Source: Actinophytocola sp963825445
Lineage (GTDB): Bacteria > Actinomycetota > Actinomycetes > Mycobacteriales > Pseudonocardiaceae
Length of the DNA stretch: 64,000 nt
Assembly (NCBI GenBank): GCA_963825445.1
Contig: CAWGTM010000010.1
Span: 124,001-188,000, forward strand
Reading direction: 5' to 3'
This document shows positions 35,303 to 46,984 of the stretch, piece by piece. The first letter of the stretch is position 1; each line of letters opens with the position of its first letter. The position numbers were made by a program, and so were the translations under genes. Under the pieces are notes generated by a model. That model ran no database searches and was not told where the DNA came from. It was given only the letters and a program-made list of their open reading frames with translations.

Positions 35303-36400
35303 ATGCCCGAGACCCACGTACGCCGCCGCGAGGCGCTGCGCGCCCACCTGCGCGAGCGCGACCTGGACGCCCTGCTGGTGGCCGACCTGCGCAACGTCCG
35401 CTACCTGACCGGGTTCACCGGCTCGAACGCCGTCCTCGTGGTCCACGCCACCGACGACGCCACCTCCGTGTTCGGCACGGACGGCCGCTACCTGACCCAG
35501 TCGGCGCGTCAGGTGCCCGACCTCGAGCACCTGATCTCCCGGCCGACGCTGCACGACCTGGCGGAGCTGGTCGGCACCCGCGCGGCGAAGTTCGGCCGCG
35601 TCGGCTTCGAGAGCCACCGGATCACGGTCGACGAGCTGGACATGATCACCGAGGCGACCGGGAAGGTCGAGCTGACCCGCGCGCCCGGACTGGTCGAGCG
35701 ACTGCGGATCGTGAAGGACGACGCGGAGATCGAGGCGCTGCGGATGGCGTGCGCGGCGGCCGACCGGGCACTCGCCGACCTGCTCAGGCACGGCGGGCTG
35801 CGGCCGGGCCGCACCGAGCGGCAGGTGGCCCGCGAGCTGGCCGACCGCATGCTCGACCACGGCGCCGACGGCCCGTCGTTCGAGTCGATCGTCGCCACGG
35901 GCGCCAACTCGGCCGTGCCGCACCACCGCCCGACCGACGCCGAGCTGCACACCGGTGACCTGGTGAAACTCGACTTCGGCGCGTTGGTCGACGGCTACCA
36001 CTCGGACATGACCCGTACGTTCGTGATCGGCAAGCCGGCCGACTGGCAGCGCGAGCTGTACGACCTGGTGGCGGCCTCGCAGGCGGCCGGCCGGGCGGCA
36101 CTGCGGATCGGCACGGAGGTGTCCGCCGTGGACGCCGCCGCCCGCTCGGTGGTCGAGGACGCGGGGCGCGGTGAGGAGTTCCTCCACGGTCTCGGCCACG
36201 GCGTCGGCCTCGAGATCCACGAGGCACCGTCCCTGGCCAAGACCGGTGAAGGTACACTTTCCGCCGGCATGGCCGTCACGGTGGAACCGGGCGTGTACCT
36301 GTCCGGCAGGGGTGGCGTCCGCATCGAGGACACGCTCGTCGTGCGGGACGGCGATCCCGAACTTCTCACGTTGACGACCAAACAGCTTGTCGTCGTGTAG
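35303..36400 (+). CDS. pepQ: M24 family Xaa-Pro aminopeptidase
   Basis: Metallopeptidase of the aminopeptidase P/prolidase family; 365 residues with an N-terminal creatinase-like domain (VRYLTGFTGSNAVLVV, FGTDGRYLTQ) and the pita-bread domain. Metal ligands: two Asp in KLDFGALVDGYHSDMTR, His in GLGHGVGLEIHE, Glu in VTVEPG and in RIEDTLVV. ATG 35303; 17 bp from the divergent membrane gene. It precedes efp by 33 bp as in most actinobacteria. Confidence 0.92.
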   Translation: MPETHVRRREALRAHLRERDLDALLVADLRNVRYLTGFTGSNAVLVVHATDDATSVFGTDGRYLTQSARQVPDLEHLISRPTLHDLAELVGTRAAKFGRVGFESHRITVDELDMITEATGKVELTRAPGLVERLRIVKDDAEIEALRMACAAADRALADLLRHGGLRPGRTERQVARELADRMLDHGADGPSFESIVATGANSAVPHHRPTDAELHTGDLVKLDFGALVDGYHSDMTRTFVIGKPADWQRELYDLVAASQAAGRAALRIGTEVSAVDAAARSVVEDAGRGEEFLHGLGHGVGLEIHEAPSLAKTGEGTLSAGMAVTVEPGVYLSGRGGVRIEDTLVVRDGDPELLTLTTKQLVVV

Positions 36401-36433
36401 GCGATCCGTGCGAGTACAGGAGAGTACGACCCC

Positions 36434-36997
36434 GTGGCATCCACGAACGACCTGAAGAACGGCCTGGTGCTCAACCTCGAGGGCCAGCTCTGGAGCGTTG
36501 TCGAGTTCCAGCACGTCAAGCCCGGCAAGGGTCCGGCGTTCGTGCGCACCAAGCTCAAGCACGTCCTGACCGGCAAGGTCGTCGACAAGACGTTCAACGC
36601 GGGCATCAAGGTGGACACCGCCACCGTCGACCGCCGCGACATGACCTACCTGTACCAGGACGGCACGCAGTTCGTGTTCATGGACGGCGAGACCTTCGAG
36701 CAGACCTACATCGACGGCGACGTCGTGGGCGAGAGCTCGCGGTTCCTGCTGGAGAACAACACGGCCACGGTCGCCACCCACGAGGGTGCGCCGCTGTTCA
36801 TCGAGCTGCCGACCTCGGTCGAGCTCGTGATCTCCCAGACCGACCCCGGTCTGCAGGGCGACCGCTCCACGGGCGGCACCAAGCCGGCCACGCTGGAGAC
36901 CGGCGCCGAGATCCAGGTGCCGCTGTTCCTGTCCACCGGCGAGAAGGTCAAGGTGGACACCCGCGACGGCCGTTACCTCGGCCGGGTCAGCTCCTAA
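36434..36997 (+). CDS. efp: Translation elongation factor P
   Basis: Rescues ribosomes stalled at polyproline. 187 residues, three beta-barrel domains. The loop QHVKPGKGPAFVRTK places a Lys at the position contacting the peptidyl centre. KVDTRDGRYLGRV at the C-terminus is family-typical. GTG 36434 follows AGGAGAG. NusB follows after one base. Pro-rich proteins (SGNH tail, lipoprotein linker) are likely clients. Confidence 0.96.
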   Translation: MASTNDLKNGLVLNLEGQLWSVVEFQHVKPGKGPAFVRTKLKHVLTGKVVDKTFNAGIKVDTATVDRRDMTYLYQDGTQFVFMDGETFEQTYIDGDVVGESSRFLLENNTATVATHEGAPLFIELPTSVELVISQTDPGLQGDRSTGGTKPATLETGAEIQVPLFLSTGEKVKVDTRDGRYLGRVSS

Positions 36998-36998
36998 C

Positions 36999-37418
36999 GT
37001 GGGCGCGCGCAGCAAAGCACGAAAGCGCGCGGTCGATGTGTTGTACGCGGCGGCTCTGCGCGACGCCGACCCGGTGACGCTGCACGCCGAGCGCACCGCG
37101 GTCGCCGAACAGCCCTCGCCCGACGACTACGCGACCACGCTCATCGAGGGCGTGGTCGCGCACCGGGAGCGGATCGACGAGCTGCTGACCGAACACGCCG
37201 AGGGCTGGACGCTCGACCGCATGCCGTTCGTGGACGTGGCCGTACTGCGGCTCGGGGTCTACGAACTGCTGTGGGCCCAGGACGTCCCCGACCCGGTGGC
37301 CATCGACGAGGCCGTGCAACTGGCGAAGTCCCTGTCCACGGACGACTCGCCGCGCTTCGTCAACGGCGTGCTCGGCCGGCTGGCGGGCATCGCCGACCAC
37401 CTGCGGGCCACGCTCTAA
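36999..37418 (+). CDS. nusB: Transcription antitermination factor NusB
   Basis: 139 residues. Binds boxA of rRNA leaders with NusE. SKARKRAVDVLYAAALRD, LDRMPFVDVAVLRLGVYELL, DEAVQLAKSLSTDDSPRFVNGVLG are the family motifs. GTG 36999. This closes the pepQ-efp-nusB operon; in this lineage bldD follows on the opposite strand, with a decayed segment and an EamA gene between. Confidence 0.95.
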   Translation: MGARSKARKRAVDVLYAAALRDADPVTLHAERTAVAEQPSPDDYATTLIEGVVAHRERIDELLTEHAEGWTLDRMPFVDVAVLRLGVYELLWAQDVPDPVAIDEAVQLAKSLSTDDSPRFVNGVLGRLAGIADHLRATL

Positions 37419-37513
37419 CCGCCCGCACGGTCTCCAGCACCCGCGCCGCCCAGTCCCGCGCACGGGCACAGCCGAGGTCGTCGCCCGGGACGAGGGGCGC
37501 GGCGACCGAGAGA

Positions 37514-37558
37514 CCCTCCTCCTCCCGCCGCCCCCCCACCCTCCCCCCCTCCTTCTTT
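37514..37558 (+). other. Polypyrimidine tract
   Basis: A 45-bp stretch that is almost pure C/T with three interruptions, ending in CTTCTTT. It lies between nusB and a broken minus-strand reading frame in the gene-poor gap 37419-37811. May form H-DNA/triplex and pause replication or transcription; could also serve as a U-rich terminator for nusB. Confidence 0.6.
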
Positions 37559-37751
37559 ATAAGGTGACCGCGGGATACCCGTCGAGTTCGAAGGGGTCCC
37601 ACGTCGCCCACGTGCCGCCCTCCTGGAGGCCGTACAGGTAGCGCAGGCGCTCCGCGCTCGGTCAGTCGAGCGCCGGCGGTCCGCCGACGGACCCGAGGAG
37701 GGGGCGGTCGCGGGTGCGGTCGGTGTCCCCGTGCGATCTGGTGGCGGCCAT
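37557..37751 (-). pseudogene. Short minus-strand reading frame with an in-frame stop
   Basis: From ATG 37751 the frame reads MAATRSHGDTDRTRDRPLL, reaches an in-frame TGA (37662-37664), then continues as PSAERLRYLYGLQEGGTW and ends at TAA (37557-37559). The second part has convincing codon third-position GC and sequence texture. I do not recognise the family. Possibly the end of a decayed gene; the polypurine side and nusB end on this strand show a further open stretch (VAAPLVPGDDLGCARARDWA). Confidence 0.35.
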
Positions 37752-37811
37752 CACAGCGGTAAGAGACCCCTCCGCGCGCCAACTGTCGGTGTCGCCTCAT
37801 ACCTTGGCGAC

Positions 37812-38721
37812 ATGGAGATCTCTGTGGACCGGCGGAGCCTGCTCGCCGCCGGGGTGACGGTGCTGCTGTGGGCGTCGGCGTTCGTCGCCATTCGCAGCGC
37901 GGGCGAGCACTTCTCGCCCGGTGCGCTCGCGCTGGGCAGGCTGCTCGCCGGTTCGGCCGTGTTGGTCGTGGTGTTGTTGGTGCGTCGGGAGAGTTGGCCG
38001 CCGCGCGCCGCGTGGCCGGGCATCGTGGCGGCCGGGGTGCTGTGGTTCGGCGTCTACATGGTCGCGCTCAACTGGGGTGAGCAGGAGGTCGACGCCGGCA
38101 CGGCCGCGATGATCGTCAACGTCGGCCCGGTGCTGATCGCGCTGCTCGCCGGCTGGCTGCTGAAGGAGGGCTTCCCGCGCCGCGTGCTGGCGGGGATCGC
38201 CGTCTCGTTCACCGGGGCCGTGGTGGTCGGCTTCTCGATGTCGGGGGAGGGCCACGCGTCGGTGCTGGGCGTGCTGCTGTGCGCGCTGGCGGCCGTCACC
38301 TACGCGATCGGCGTGACGTGCCAGAAGCCGACGCTCAAGCACGTGTCGGCCGTGCAGTTCACGACGTTCGCATGCCTGGTCGGCACGGTGGCGCTCCTGC
38401 CGTTCACCGGTCAGCTGATCGACCAGGTGGGCACCGCGCCGACTGTCGGCCACGCTGAACGTGGTCTATCTCGGCGTGTTCCCCACAGCCATCGCGTTCC
38501 TCACGTGGGGCTACGCGCTGGCCCGCACCACCGCCGCGAAGATGGGTGCCACGACGTACGTGGTGCCGGCCATCGTGGTGGCCATGTCGTGGCTGCTGCT
38601 GGCCGAGGTGCCGGGCTGGTTCACACTGGCCGGCGGTGTGCTGTGTCTGGCGGGGGTCGCGGTGTCGCGAGCCCGCACGCGCAAGGCGACCCCGGTGGCC
38701 GAACCAGTGGCCGTCACCTGA
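37812..38721 (+). pseudogene. EamA/DMT family transporter, single-base frameshift
   Basis: A ten-helix drug/metabolite transporter. Frame one runs from ATG 37812 (MEISVDRRSLLAAGV) through both copies of the first EamA domain to GQLIDQVGTAPT at about 38445, then falls out of frame. The following frame continues SATLNVVYLGVFPTAIAF with YVVPAIVVAMSWLLLAEVPG to 38721. One extra T at 38445 in CGACTGTCGG is the simplest cause. Joined length is about 302 residues, the usual size. Recent inactivation or sequencing error. Confidence 0.85.
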
Positions 38722-38905
38722 GCCGGCGCACCGTACTTCGGGTAGGTGGGCGTGTCGGGCCGGCAGGTTCGGCGGAGTGCTGTGACTCGGGTTGCGTGCT
38801 CAGGGTGGTCCTGTCGGCCGAACCGGTGTCGGTGTCTGACCCGGATGGAGTAACGGCCCGTGCGTGGGCCGATGCAGTCACAAGCGGCGTTCGCCACGGA
38901 GTGTG

Positions 38906-38965
38906 GCGACCGGACGCGCGTCCGGTCGCGACCCCCGCCCAGAAGAAGGGCGGGTGGTCGCGACC
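38906..38965. terminator. Nested strong hairpins between convergent eamA and bldD
   Basis: A perfect 24-bp palindrome (38906-38929; half-site GCGACCGGACGC) overlaps a second hairpin with 17-bp arms (38924-38940 and 38948-38965, one bulged T at 38955) around the loop AGAAGAA. The two structures share GGTCGCGACC and are mutually exclusive. Position between convergent stops suggests bidirectional termination. No U tract follows. The remaining gap 38722-39008 has no gene. Confidence 0.75.
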
Positions 38966-39008
38966 GGAGAGTTGAGCACAGGTGCGGGTCGACTGCGCAC
39001 CCTTGCGA

Positions 39009-39497
39009 TCAGTCCTCCTTGGACGGACGCGCCTCCGGCGGAAGCACTCCCCAGTCGATGAGCTGTTCGGTCAGCTCGCCGGGGGTCATGTCGTAGATGA
39101 TCGCCAGCGAACGCAGGTCCTCGGTCCGGATGGAGAGGACCTTGCCGTTGTAGTCGCCCCGTTGGCTCTGGATGGTGGCGGCGTAGCGGGCCAGCGGCCC
39201 GACTTTCTCCGCCGGGAGCTGCTGTAGCCGCTCCAGGTTGATCACGATCTTGGTGGCCGGCTCGGCGCCGGACGGCACCCTGCCCTCCGGGAGCAGCTCG
39301 ACCACGGGCACCCCGTAGAAGTCGGCCAGTTCGGCCAGCTTCTGCACGGTCACCGCGCGGTCGCCCCGCTCGTAGGACCCGACCACGACCGCCTTCCAGC
39401 GGCCGCCGGACTTCTGCTCGACGCCGTGCAGGGACAGGCCCTGCTGCTGGCGGATGCCGCGGAGCTTGCTCCCCAGCGCCTTGGCGTAGTCGCCCAT
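39009..39497 (-). CDS. bldD: BldD, c-di-GMP-responsive developmental regulator
   Basis: 162 residues, orthologous in sequence and position to Streptomyces BldD, the repressor of sporulation genes. N-terminal XRE domain: KLRGIRQQQGLSLHGVEQKS, VVVGSYERGDRAVTVQKLAE. C-terminal domain carries the c-di-GMP signature RxD-X8-RxxD, here RGDYNGKVLSIRTED, so tetrameric c-di-GMP should enable dimerisation. Start ATG 39497 (MGDYAKALGSK) has GGAG eight bases upstream; ATG 39512 is an alternative. It is divergent from pyrR. Presence suggests an organism with hyphal or sporulation development. Confidence 0.97.
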   Translation of the reverse strand: MGDYAKALGSKLRGIRQQQGLSLHGVEQKSGGRWKAVVVGSYERGDRAVTVQKLAELADFYGVPVVELLPEGRVPSGAEPATKIVINLERLQQLPAEKVGPLARYAATIQSQRGDYNGKVLSIRTEDLRSLAIIYDMTPGELTEQLIDWGVLPPEARPSKED

Positions 39498-39580
39498 ATG
39501 GCGATTCTCCATTCATTCGCCCCGACGGCCGGTCTAGTGGATGCGCCGCGGGTAGCCGCATATCGACACGCAGAGTAATG

Positions 39581-39606
39581 GTTACCCAGTGTTGTCACCA
39601 GGTCAA
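39581..39606 (-). promoter_or_regulatory. bldD promoter with BldD box
   Basis: On the minus strand TTGACC (39601-39606) is a -35 and TAACCAT-type sequence follows at 16-17 bp. Between them lies GTTACCCAGTGTTGT (plus strand 39581-39595), which matches the BldD consensus nTnACnCwGnGTnAn at all but the final A. It sits where a repressor would block the promoter, so autorepression is likely, as in Streptomyces. Confidence 0.7.
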
Positions 39607-39653
39607 GTTGATCCGCTACGACATCCCGGTATTTCCCCTCATTTACCACTCGG

Positions 39654-39681
39654 TTGGCGGATTCCTCGGGCCTGATACGGT
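39654..39681 (+). promoter_or_regulatory. pyr operon promoter
   Basis: TTGGCG (39654-39659) and TACGGT (39676-39681) spaced 16 bp. Transcription would begin about 39688, giving a leader of about 70 nt that contains the PyrR site. Confidence 0.5.
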
Positions 39682-39713
39682 GCTACGGCGCTCACCATGA
39701 GCGCAGACAGACA

Positions 39714-39753
39714 TCCTTTAAGGACCCGTCCAGTGAGGCGGGGAAGGAGGTCC
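39714..39753 (+). promoter_or_regulatory. PyrR-binding RNA hairpin overlapping the pyrR ribosome site
   Basis: CCCG (39725-39728) pairs with CGGG (39739-39742) around the loop TCCAGTGAGG, matching the PyrR consensus loop UCCAGNGAGG. An outer pair GGACC (39722-39726) / GGTCC (39749-39753) would bury the ribosome site AAGGAGG (39744-39750). TCCTTTAAGGA just upstream is an alternative hairpin. This fits the mycobacterial mode in which PyrR-UMP blocks translation rather than attenuating transcription. Confidence 0.8.
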
Positions 39754-39756
39754 ACC

Positions 39757-40344
39757 GTGGCGCCGCGCGAACGCGGTGCGACGGAACCGGCAGGGGAGCG
39801 CGAGCTGCTCGCTGCCGGTGACGTCGCACGCACCGTCGCCCGTATGGCTCATCAGGTGATCGAGCGCACGTCCCTCGACACCGCCGACTCCACACCCGTC
39901 GTTCTCCTGGGCATACCCACCCGCGGCGCGCCGCTCGCCGCCCGGCTGGCCGCCCGCATAGCCGACTTCTCCGGCACCCAGGTGGCCACCGGTGTGTTGG
40001 ATGTCACCCTCTACCGCGACGATCTCCGCCGCCGTCCGACCCGCCCGCTCGGCACCACCGAGCTGCCGCCGGGCGGGATCGACGAGCGGTTGGTCATCCT
40101 GGTCGACGACGTCCTCTACTCCGGTCGCACGATCCGTGCCGCGTTGGACGCGCTCCGTGACGCCGGGCGTCCGAAAGCGGTCCAGCTGGCCGTCCTGGTC
40201 GACCGCGGTCACCGTGAGCTGCCGATCCGCGCGGACTACGTCGGCAAGAACGTGCCGACGTCGCGCAGCGAGGAGGTCCACGTGCGGCTGACCGAGACCG
40301 ACGGCCGCGACGCCGTCCTGCTGCAGCGGGGGGACCAGGCGTGA
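39757..40344 (+). CDS. pyrR: Bifunctional pyr operon regulator / uracil phosphoribosyltransferase PyrR
   Basis: 195 residues. Binds pyr leader RNA with UMP and may also make UMP from uracil and PRPP. PRPP motif VILVDDVLYSGRTIRAAL, plus RMAHQVIERT, LGIPTRGAPLAARLA and VGKNVPTSRSEEV (conserved basic RNA-binding end). The start GTG 39757 is six bases after GGAGG. It overlaps pyrB by four bases, the first of a chain of overlaps down to pyrF. Confidence 0.95.
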   Translation: MAPRERGATEPAGERELLAAGDVARTVARMAHQVIERTSLDTADSTPVVLLGIPTRGAPLAARLAARIADFSGTQVATGVLDVTLYRDDLRRRPTRPLGTTELPPGGIDERLVILVDDVLYSGRTIRAALDALRDAGRPKAVQLAVLVDRGHRELPIRADYVGKNVPTSRSEEVHVRLTETDGRDAVLLQRGDQA

Positions 40345-41273
40345 GGCACTTGCTCAGCACCGAGAACCTGTCCGCCGAGACCGCCACCGCGGTGCTCGAC
40401 ACGGCGGCCGGGCTCAAGACCACGCTGCTCGGCCGCGAGGTCCGCAAGCTGCCGACCCTGCGCGGCCGCACGGTCATCACCATGTTCTACGAGGCGTCCA
40501 CCCGCACCCGGGTCTCGTTCGAGATCGCCGGCAAGTGGATGAGCGCCGACGTGGTCAACGTCTCGAGCAGCGGCAGCAGCGTCGGCAAGGGCGAGTCCCT
40601 GCGCGACACGGCGCTGACCCTGGCCGCCGCCGGCGCGGACTGCGTGATCATCCGCCACCCGGCCTCCGGGGCGGCGCAACGGCTGGCCGGCTGGCTGGCC
40701 GACGTCGGCACCTCGGTGGTCAACGCGGGCGACGGCACCCACGAGCACCCCACCCAGGCGCTGCTCGACGCCGCCACCCTGCGCGAACGGCTCGGTGACC
40801 TCACCGGCCGGCGGGTGGCGATCGTGGGCGACGTCCTGCACAGCCGGGTCGCGCGATCGAACGTCCACCTGCTGACCACGCTCGGCGTCGAGGTGGTGCT
40901 GGTGGCGCCGCCCACGTTGTTACCGACGCACGTGGAACGGTGGCCGGTCACCGTGTCGCACTCGCTGGACGCGGTGCTGCCGGCGGTCGACGCGGTGATG
41001 ATGCTGCGGGTCCAGGCCGAACGCATGCACGGTGGCTTCTTCCCGTCGGCCCGCGAGTACGCGATCGCCTACGGGCTGAACGAGGCGCGCCTGGGCCTGA
41101 TGCCCGACCACGCGGTGGTCCTGCACCCCGGCCCGATGCTGCGCGGCATGGAGATCTCGCACGCGGTGGCCGACTCGCCGAGGGCCGCCATCACCCAGCA
41201 GGTGTCGAACGGGGTGCACGTCCGCATGGCCGTGCTCTACCACCTGCTGGCCCACGAGGAGGAGCACGCGTGA
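40341..41273 (+). CDS. pyrB: Aspartate carbamoyltransferase catalytic chain
   Basis: Makes carbamoyl aspartate; 310 residues. Carbamoyl-phosphate site YEASTRTRVSFE, catalytic lysine loop SSSGSSVGKGESLRDT, HEHPTQALLD, and aspartate site LHPGPMLRGMEI. No regulatory chain pyrI is adjacent, as usual in this phylum. GTG 40341 overlaps pyrR stop; overlaps pyrC by four bases. Confidence 0.97.
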   Translation: MRHLLSTENLSAETATAVLDTAAGLKTTLLGREVRKLPTLRGRTVITMFYEASTRTRVSFEIAGKWMSADVVNVSSSGSSVGKGESLRDTALTLAAAGADCVIIRHPASGAAQRLAGWLADVGTSVVNAGDGTHEHPTQALLDAATLRERLGDLTGRRVAIVGDVLHSRVARSNVHLLTTLGVEVVLVAPPTLLPTHVERWPVTVSHSLDAVLPAVDAVMMLRVQAERMHGGFFPSAREYAIAYGLNEARLGLMPDHAVVLHPGPMLRGMEISHAVADSPRAAITQQVSNGVHVRMAVLYHLLAHEEEHA

Positions 41274-42550
41274 GCGACCTGGTACTGCGGGGGGTCCGGC
41301 CCTACGGCGGCGAGCCGACCGACCTGCTGATCCGCGACGGCAAGATCGCCGAGCCGGGTGACGTGGCGGGAGTCGAGGTGACGGAGATCCTCGATGCCCA
41401 GGGGCTCATCGCCCTGCCCGGTTTCGTCGACCTCCACACCCACCTGCGCGAACCCGGCCGCGAGGACACCGAGACCATCGACACCGGCTCGGCGGCCGCG
41501 GCGCTCGGCGGCTACACGGCCGTCTTCGCCATGGCGAACACCGACCCGGTGGCCGACAACGCGGTGATCGTCGAGCACGTCGCCCGTCGCGGCCGCGAGG
41601 TCGGCCTGGTGGACGTGCACCCGGTCGGCGCCGTCACGGTCGGCCTGAAGGGCGAGCAGCTGGCCGAACTGGGCACCATGGCGCGGGCGGGCGTGCGGAT
41701 GTTCTCCGACGACGGCCTCTGCGTCGCCGACCCGCTGCTCATGCGCCGAGCGCTCGAGTACTCGACCGCCCTGGACGTGGTGATCGCCCAGCACGCGGAG
41801 GAGCCGCGGCTCACGGTCGGCGCCCAGGCCCACGAGGGTGAGTTGGCCGCCCGCCTGGGCCTGGCCGGCTGGCCGGCGGCCGCCGAGGAGGCGATCGTCG
41901 CCCGCGACTGCCTGCTGGCCCGCCAGACGGGTGCGCGGCTGCACGTCTGCCACGTGTCCACCGCCGGGACGGCCGAGTTACTCCGCTGGGCCAAGGCGCA
42001 GGGCATCACGGTCTCCGCCGAGGTCACGCCGCACCACCTGCTGCTCGACGACGAGCGCCTGAGCACCTACGACCCGGTGAACAAGGTCAACCCGCCGCTG
42101 CGCACGGCGGCGGACGCGAAGGTGCTGCGCGAGGCGCTGGCCGAGGGCGTGCTCGACTGCGTCGCGACCGACCACGCCCCGCACGCGCCGCAGGACAAGG
42201 ACTGCGAGTGGTCGGCCGCCCGCCCGGGCATGCTGGGCCTGCAGACGGCGCTGTCGGTGGTCGTGGAAACCATGGTCCGCCCGGGCCTGCTCGACTGGCG
42301 CGGCGTGGCGCGGGTGATGAGCGAGCGTCCGGCCGAGATCGCCGGCCTCGCCGACCAGGGCCGGCCCATCGAGGTCGGTGAGCCGGCCACGTTGACCCTG
42401 GTCGACCCGGACGCCACCTGGACGGTGCGCGGCGCGGAGTTCGCCAGCATCGCCGCCAACACCCCGTACGAGGGCATGGAACTGCCCGGCCGGGTGGTCA
42501 CCACGCTGCTGCGCGGCCGCGTGACCGCGCACGAAGGGACAATCAGATGA
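41270..42550 (+). CDS. pyrC: Dihydroorotase
   Basis: Zinc amidohydrolase closing the dihydroorotate ring; type I, 426 residues. Metal/substrate motif VDLHTHLREPG, FAMANTDPV, QHAEE (His ligand), VCHVSTAG, and ATDHAPHAPQDK with the catalytic Asp. GTG 41270 overlaps pyrB stop. In mycobacteria a membrane protein (Rv1382 type) lies between pyrC and carA; here they overlap directly. Confidence 0.97.
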   Translation: MSDLVLRGVRPYGGEPTDLLIRDGKIAEPGDVAGVEVTEILDAQGLIALPGFVDLHTHLREPGREDTETIDTGSAAAALGGYTAVFAMANTDPVADNAVIVEHVARRGREVGLVDVHPVGAVTVGLKGEQLAELGTMARAGVRMFSDDGLCVADPLLMRRALEYSTALDVVIAQHAEEPRLTVGAQAHEGELAARLGLAGWPAAAEEAIVARDCLLARQTGARLHVCHVSTAGTAELLRWAKAQGITVSAEVTPHHLLLDDERLSTYDPVNKVNPPLRTAADAKVLREALAEGVLDCVATDHAPHAPQDKDCEWSAARPGMLGLQTALSVVVETMVRPGLLDWRGVARVMSERPAEIAGLADQGRPIEVGEPATLTLVDPDATWTVRGAEFASIAANTPYEGMELPGRVVTTLLRGRVTAHEGTIR

Positions 42551-43654
42551 GTACAGCTGCTTTGGTGCTCGAGGACGGCAAGGTGTTCCGGGGCGCGGAG
42601 TTCGGCGCCACCGGCACCACCCTCGGCGAGGTGGTGTTCTGCACCGCCATGACCGGCTACCAGGAGACCCTGACCGACCCGTCCTACCACCGCCAGATCC
42701 TGGTGGCCACGGCCCCACAGATCGGCAACACCGGCTGGAACGACGAGGACGACGAGTCCGGCCGGATCTGGGTGGCGGGCTACGTGGTCCGCGATCCCGC
42801 GCGGATGCCGTCCAACTGGCGTTCCCGACGCCCGCTCGACGAGGCGCTGGCCGACCAGGGCGTGGTGGGCATCGCGGGCGTCGACACCCGCACGCTCACC
42901 CGCCACCTCCGCGAGCGCGGCGCCATGCGCGGCGGGGTGTTCTCCGGCGAGGCCCTCACCGGCGACGACGCGATGGTCCAGCGGGTCCGCGAGAGCCCCG
43001 GGATGGTCGGTGCCGACCTGGCGGGCGAGGTCACCACGGGCGCGACCTACACGGTCCCCGCTGATGGCGACCGCCGCTTCCGGGTGGTGGCGCTGGACCT
43101 CGGCATCAAGACCAACACGCCGCGCATGATGGCCGCCCGCGGCATCGAGACCCACGTCCTGCCGGTCACCGCCACGATCGACGACGTGCTGGCGCTGGAA
43201 CCGGACGGCGTGTTCCTGGCGAACGGTCCGGGCGACCCGGCCACGGCCGACGGTCCCGTGGAACTGGCCCGAGGCGTGCTCGACCGGCGCATCCCGCTGT
43301 TCGGCATCTGCTTCGGCCACCAGATCCTCGGCCGCGCGCTCGGCCGCGACACCTACAAGCTGCGCTACGGCCACCGGGGCATCAACATCCCGGTGATCGA
43401 CGTGGCCACCGGCAAGGTGGCGATCACCGCGCAGAACCACGGCTTCGCTCTCGCGGGCGAGCCGGGGGAGCGGTTCGACACCCCGTTCGGGGCCGCGCGG
43501 ATCAGCCACTACTGCCCGAACGACGGCTGCGTCGAGGGCGTCCGCGCACTGGACGCACCCGCGTTCTCCGTGCAGTACCACCCAGAGGCGGCCGCCGGTC
43601 CACACGACGCCGCCCACCTGTTCGACGAGTTCGTGGGCCTGATGGAGGCGGCAA

Positions 43655-43662
<8 letters not shown>
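42547..43662 (+). CDS. carA: Carbamoyl-phosphate synthase small (glutaminase) subunit
   Basis: Hydrolyses glutamine and passes ammonia to CarB. 371 residues. N-terminal GEVVFCTAMTGYQETLTDPS; class I amidotransferase triad Cys in FGICFGHQILG, His/Glu in QYHPEAAAG. ATG 42547 overlaps pyrC stop; overlaps carB by eight bases. The product carbamoyl phosphate also serves arginine synthesis. Confidence 0.97.

Positions 43663-46980
<3,318 letters not shown>

Positions 46981-46984
<4 letters not shown>

Noticed and set aside
34061..37096. Minus-strand frame of 1011 codons opposite pepQ/efp
   Set aside because: Antisense to well-supported genes; no recognisable domain.
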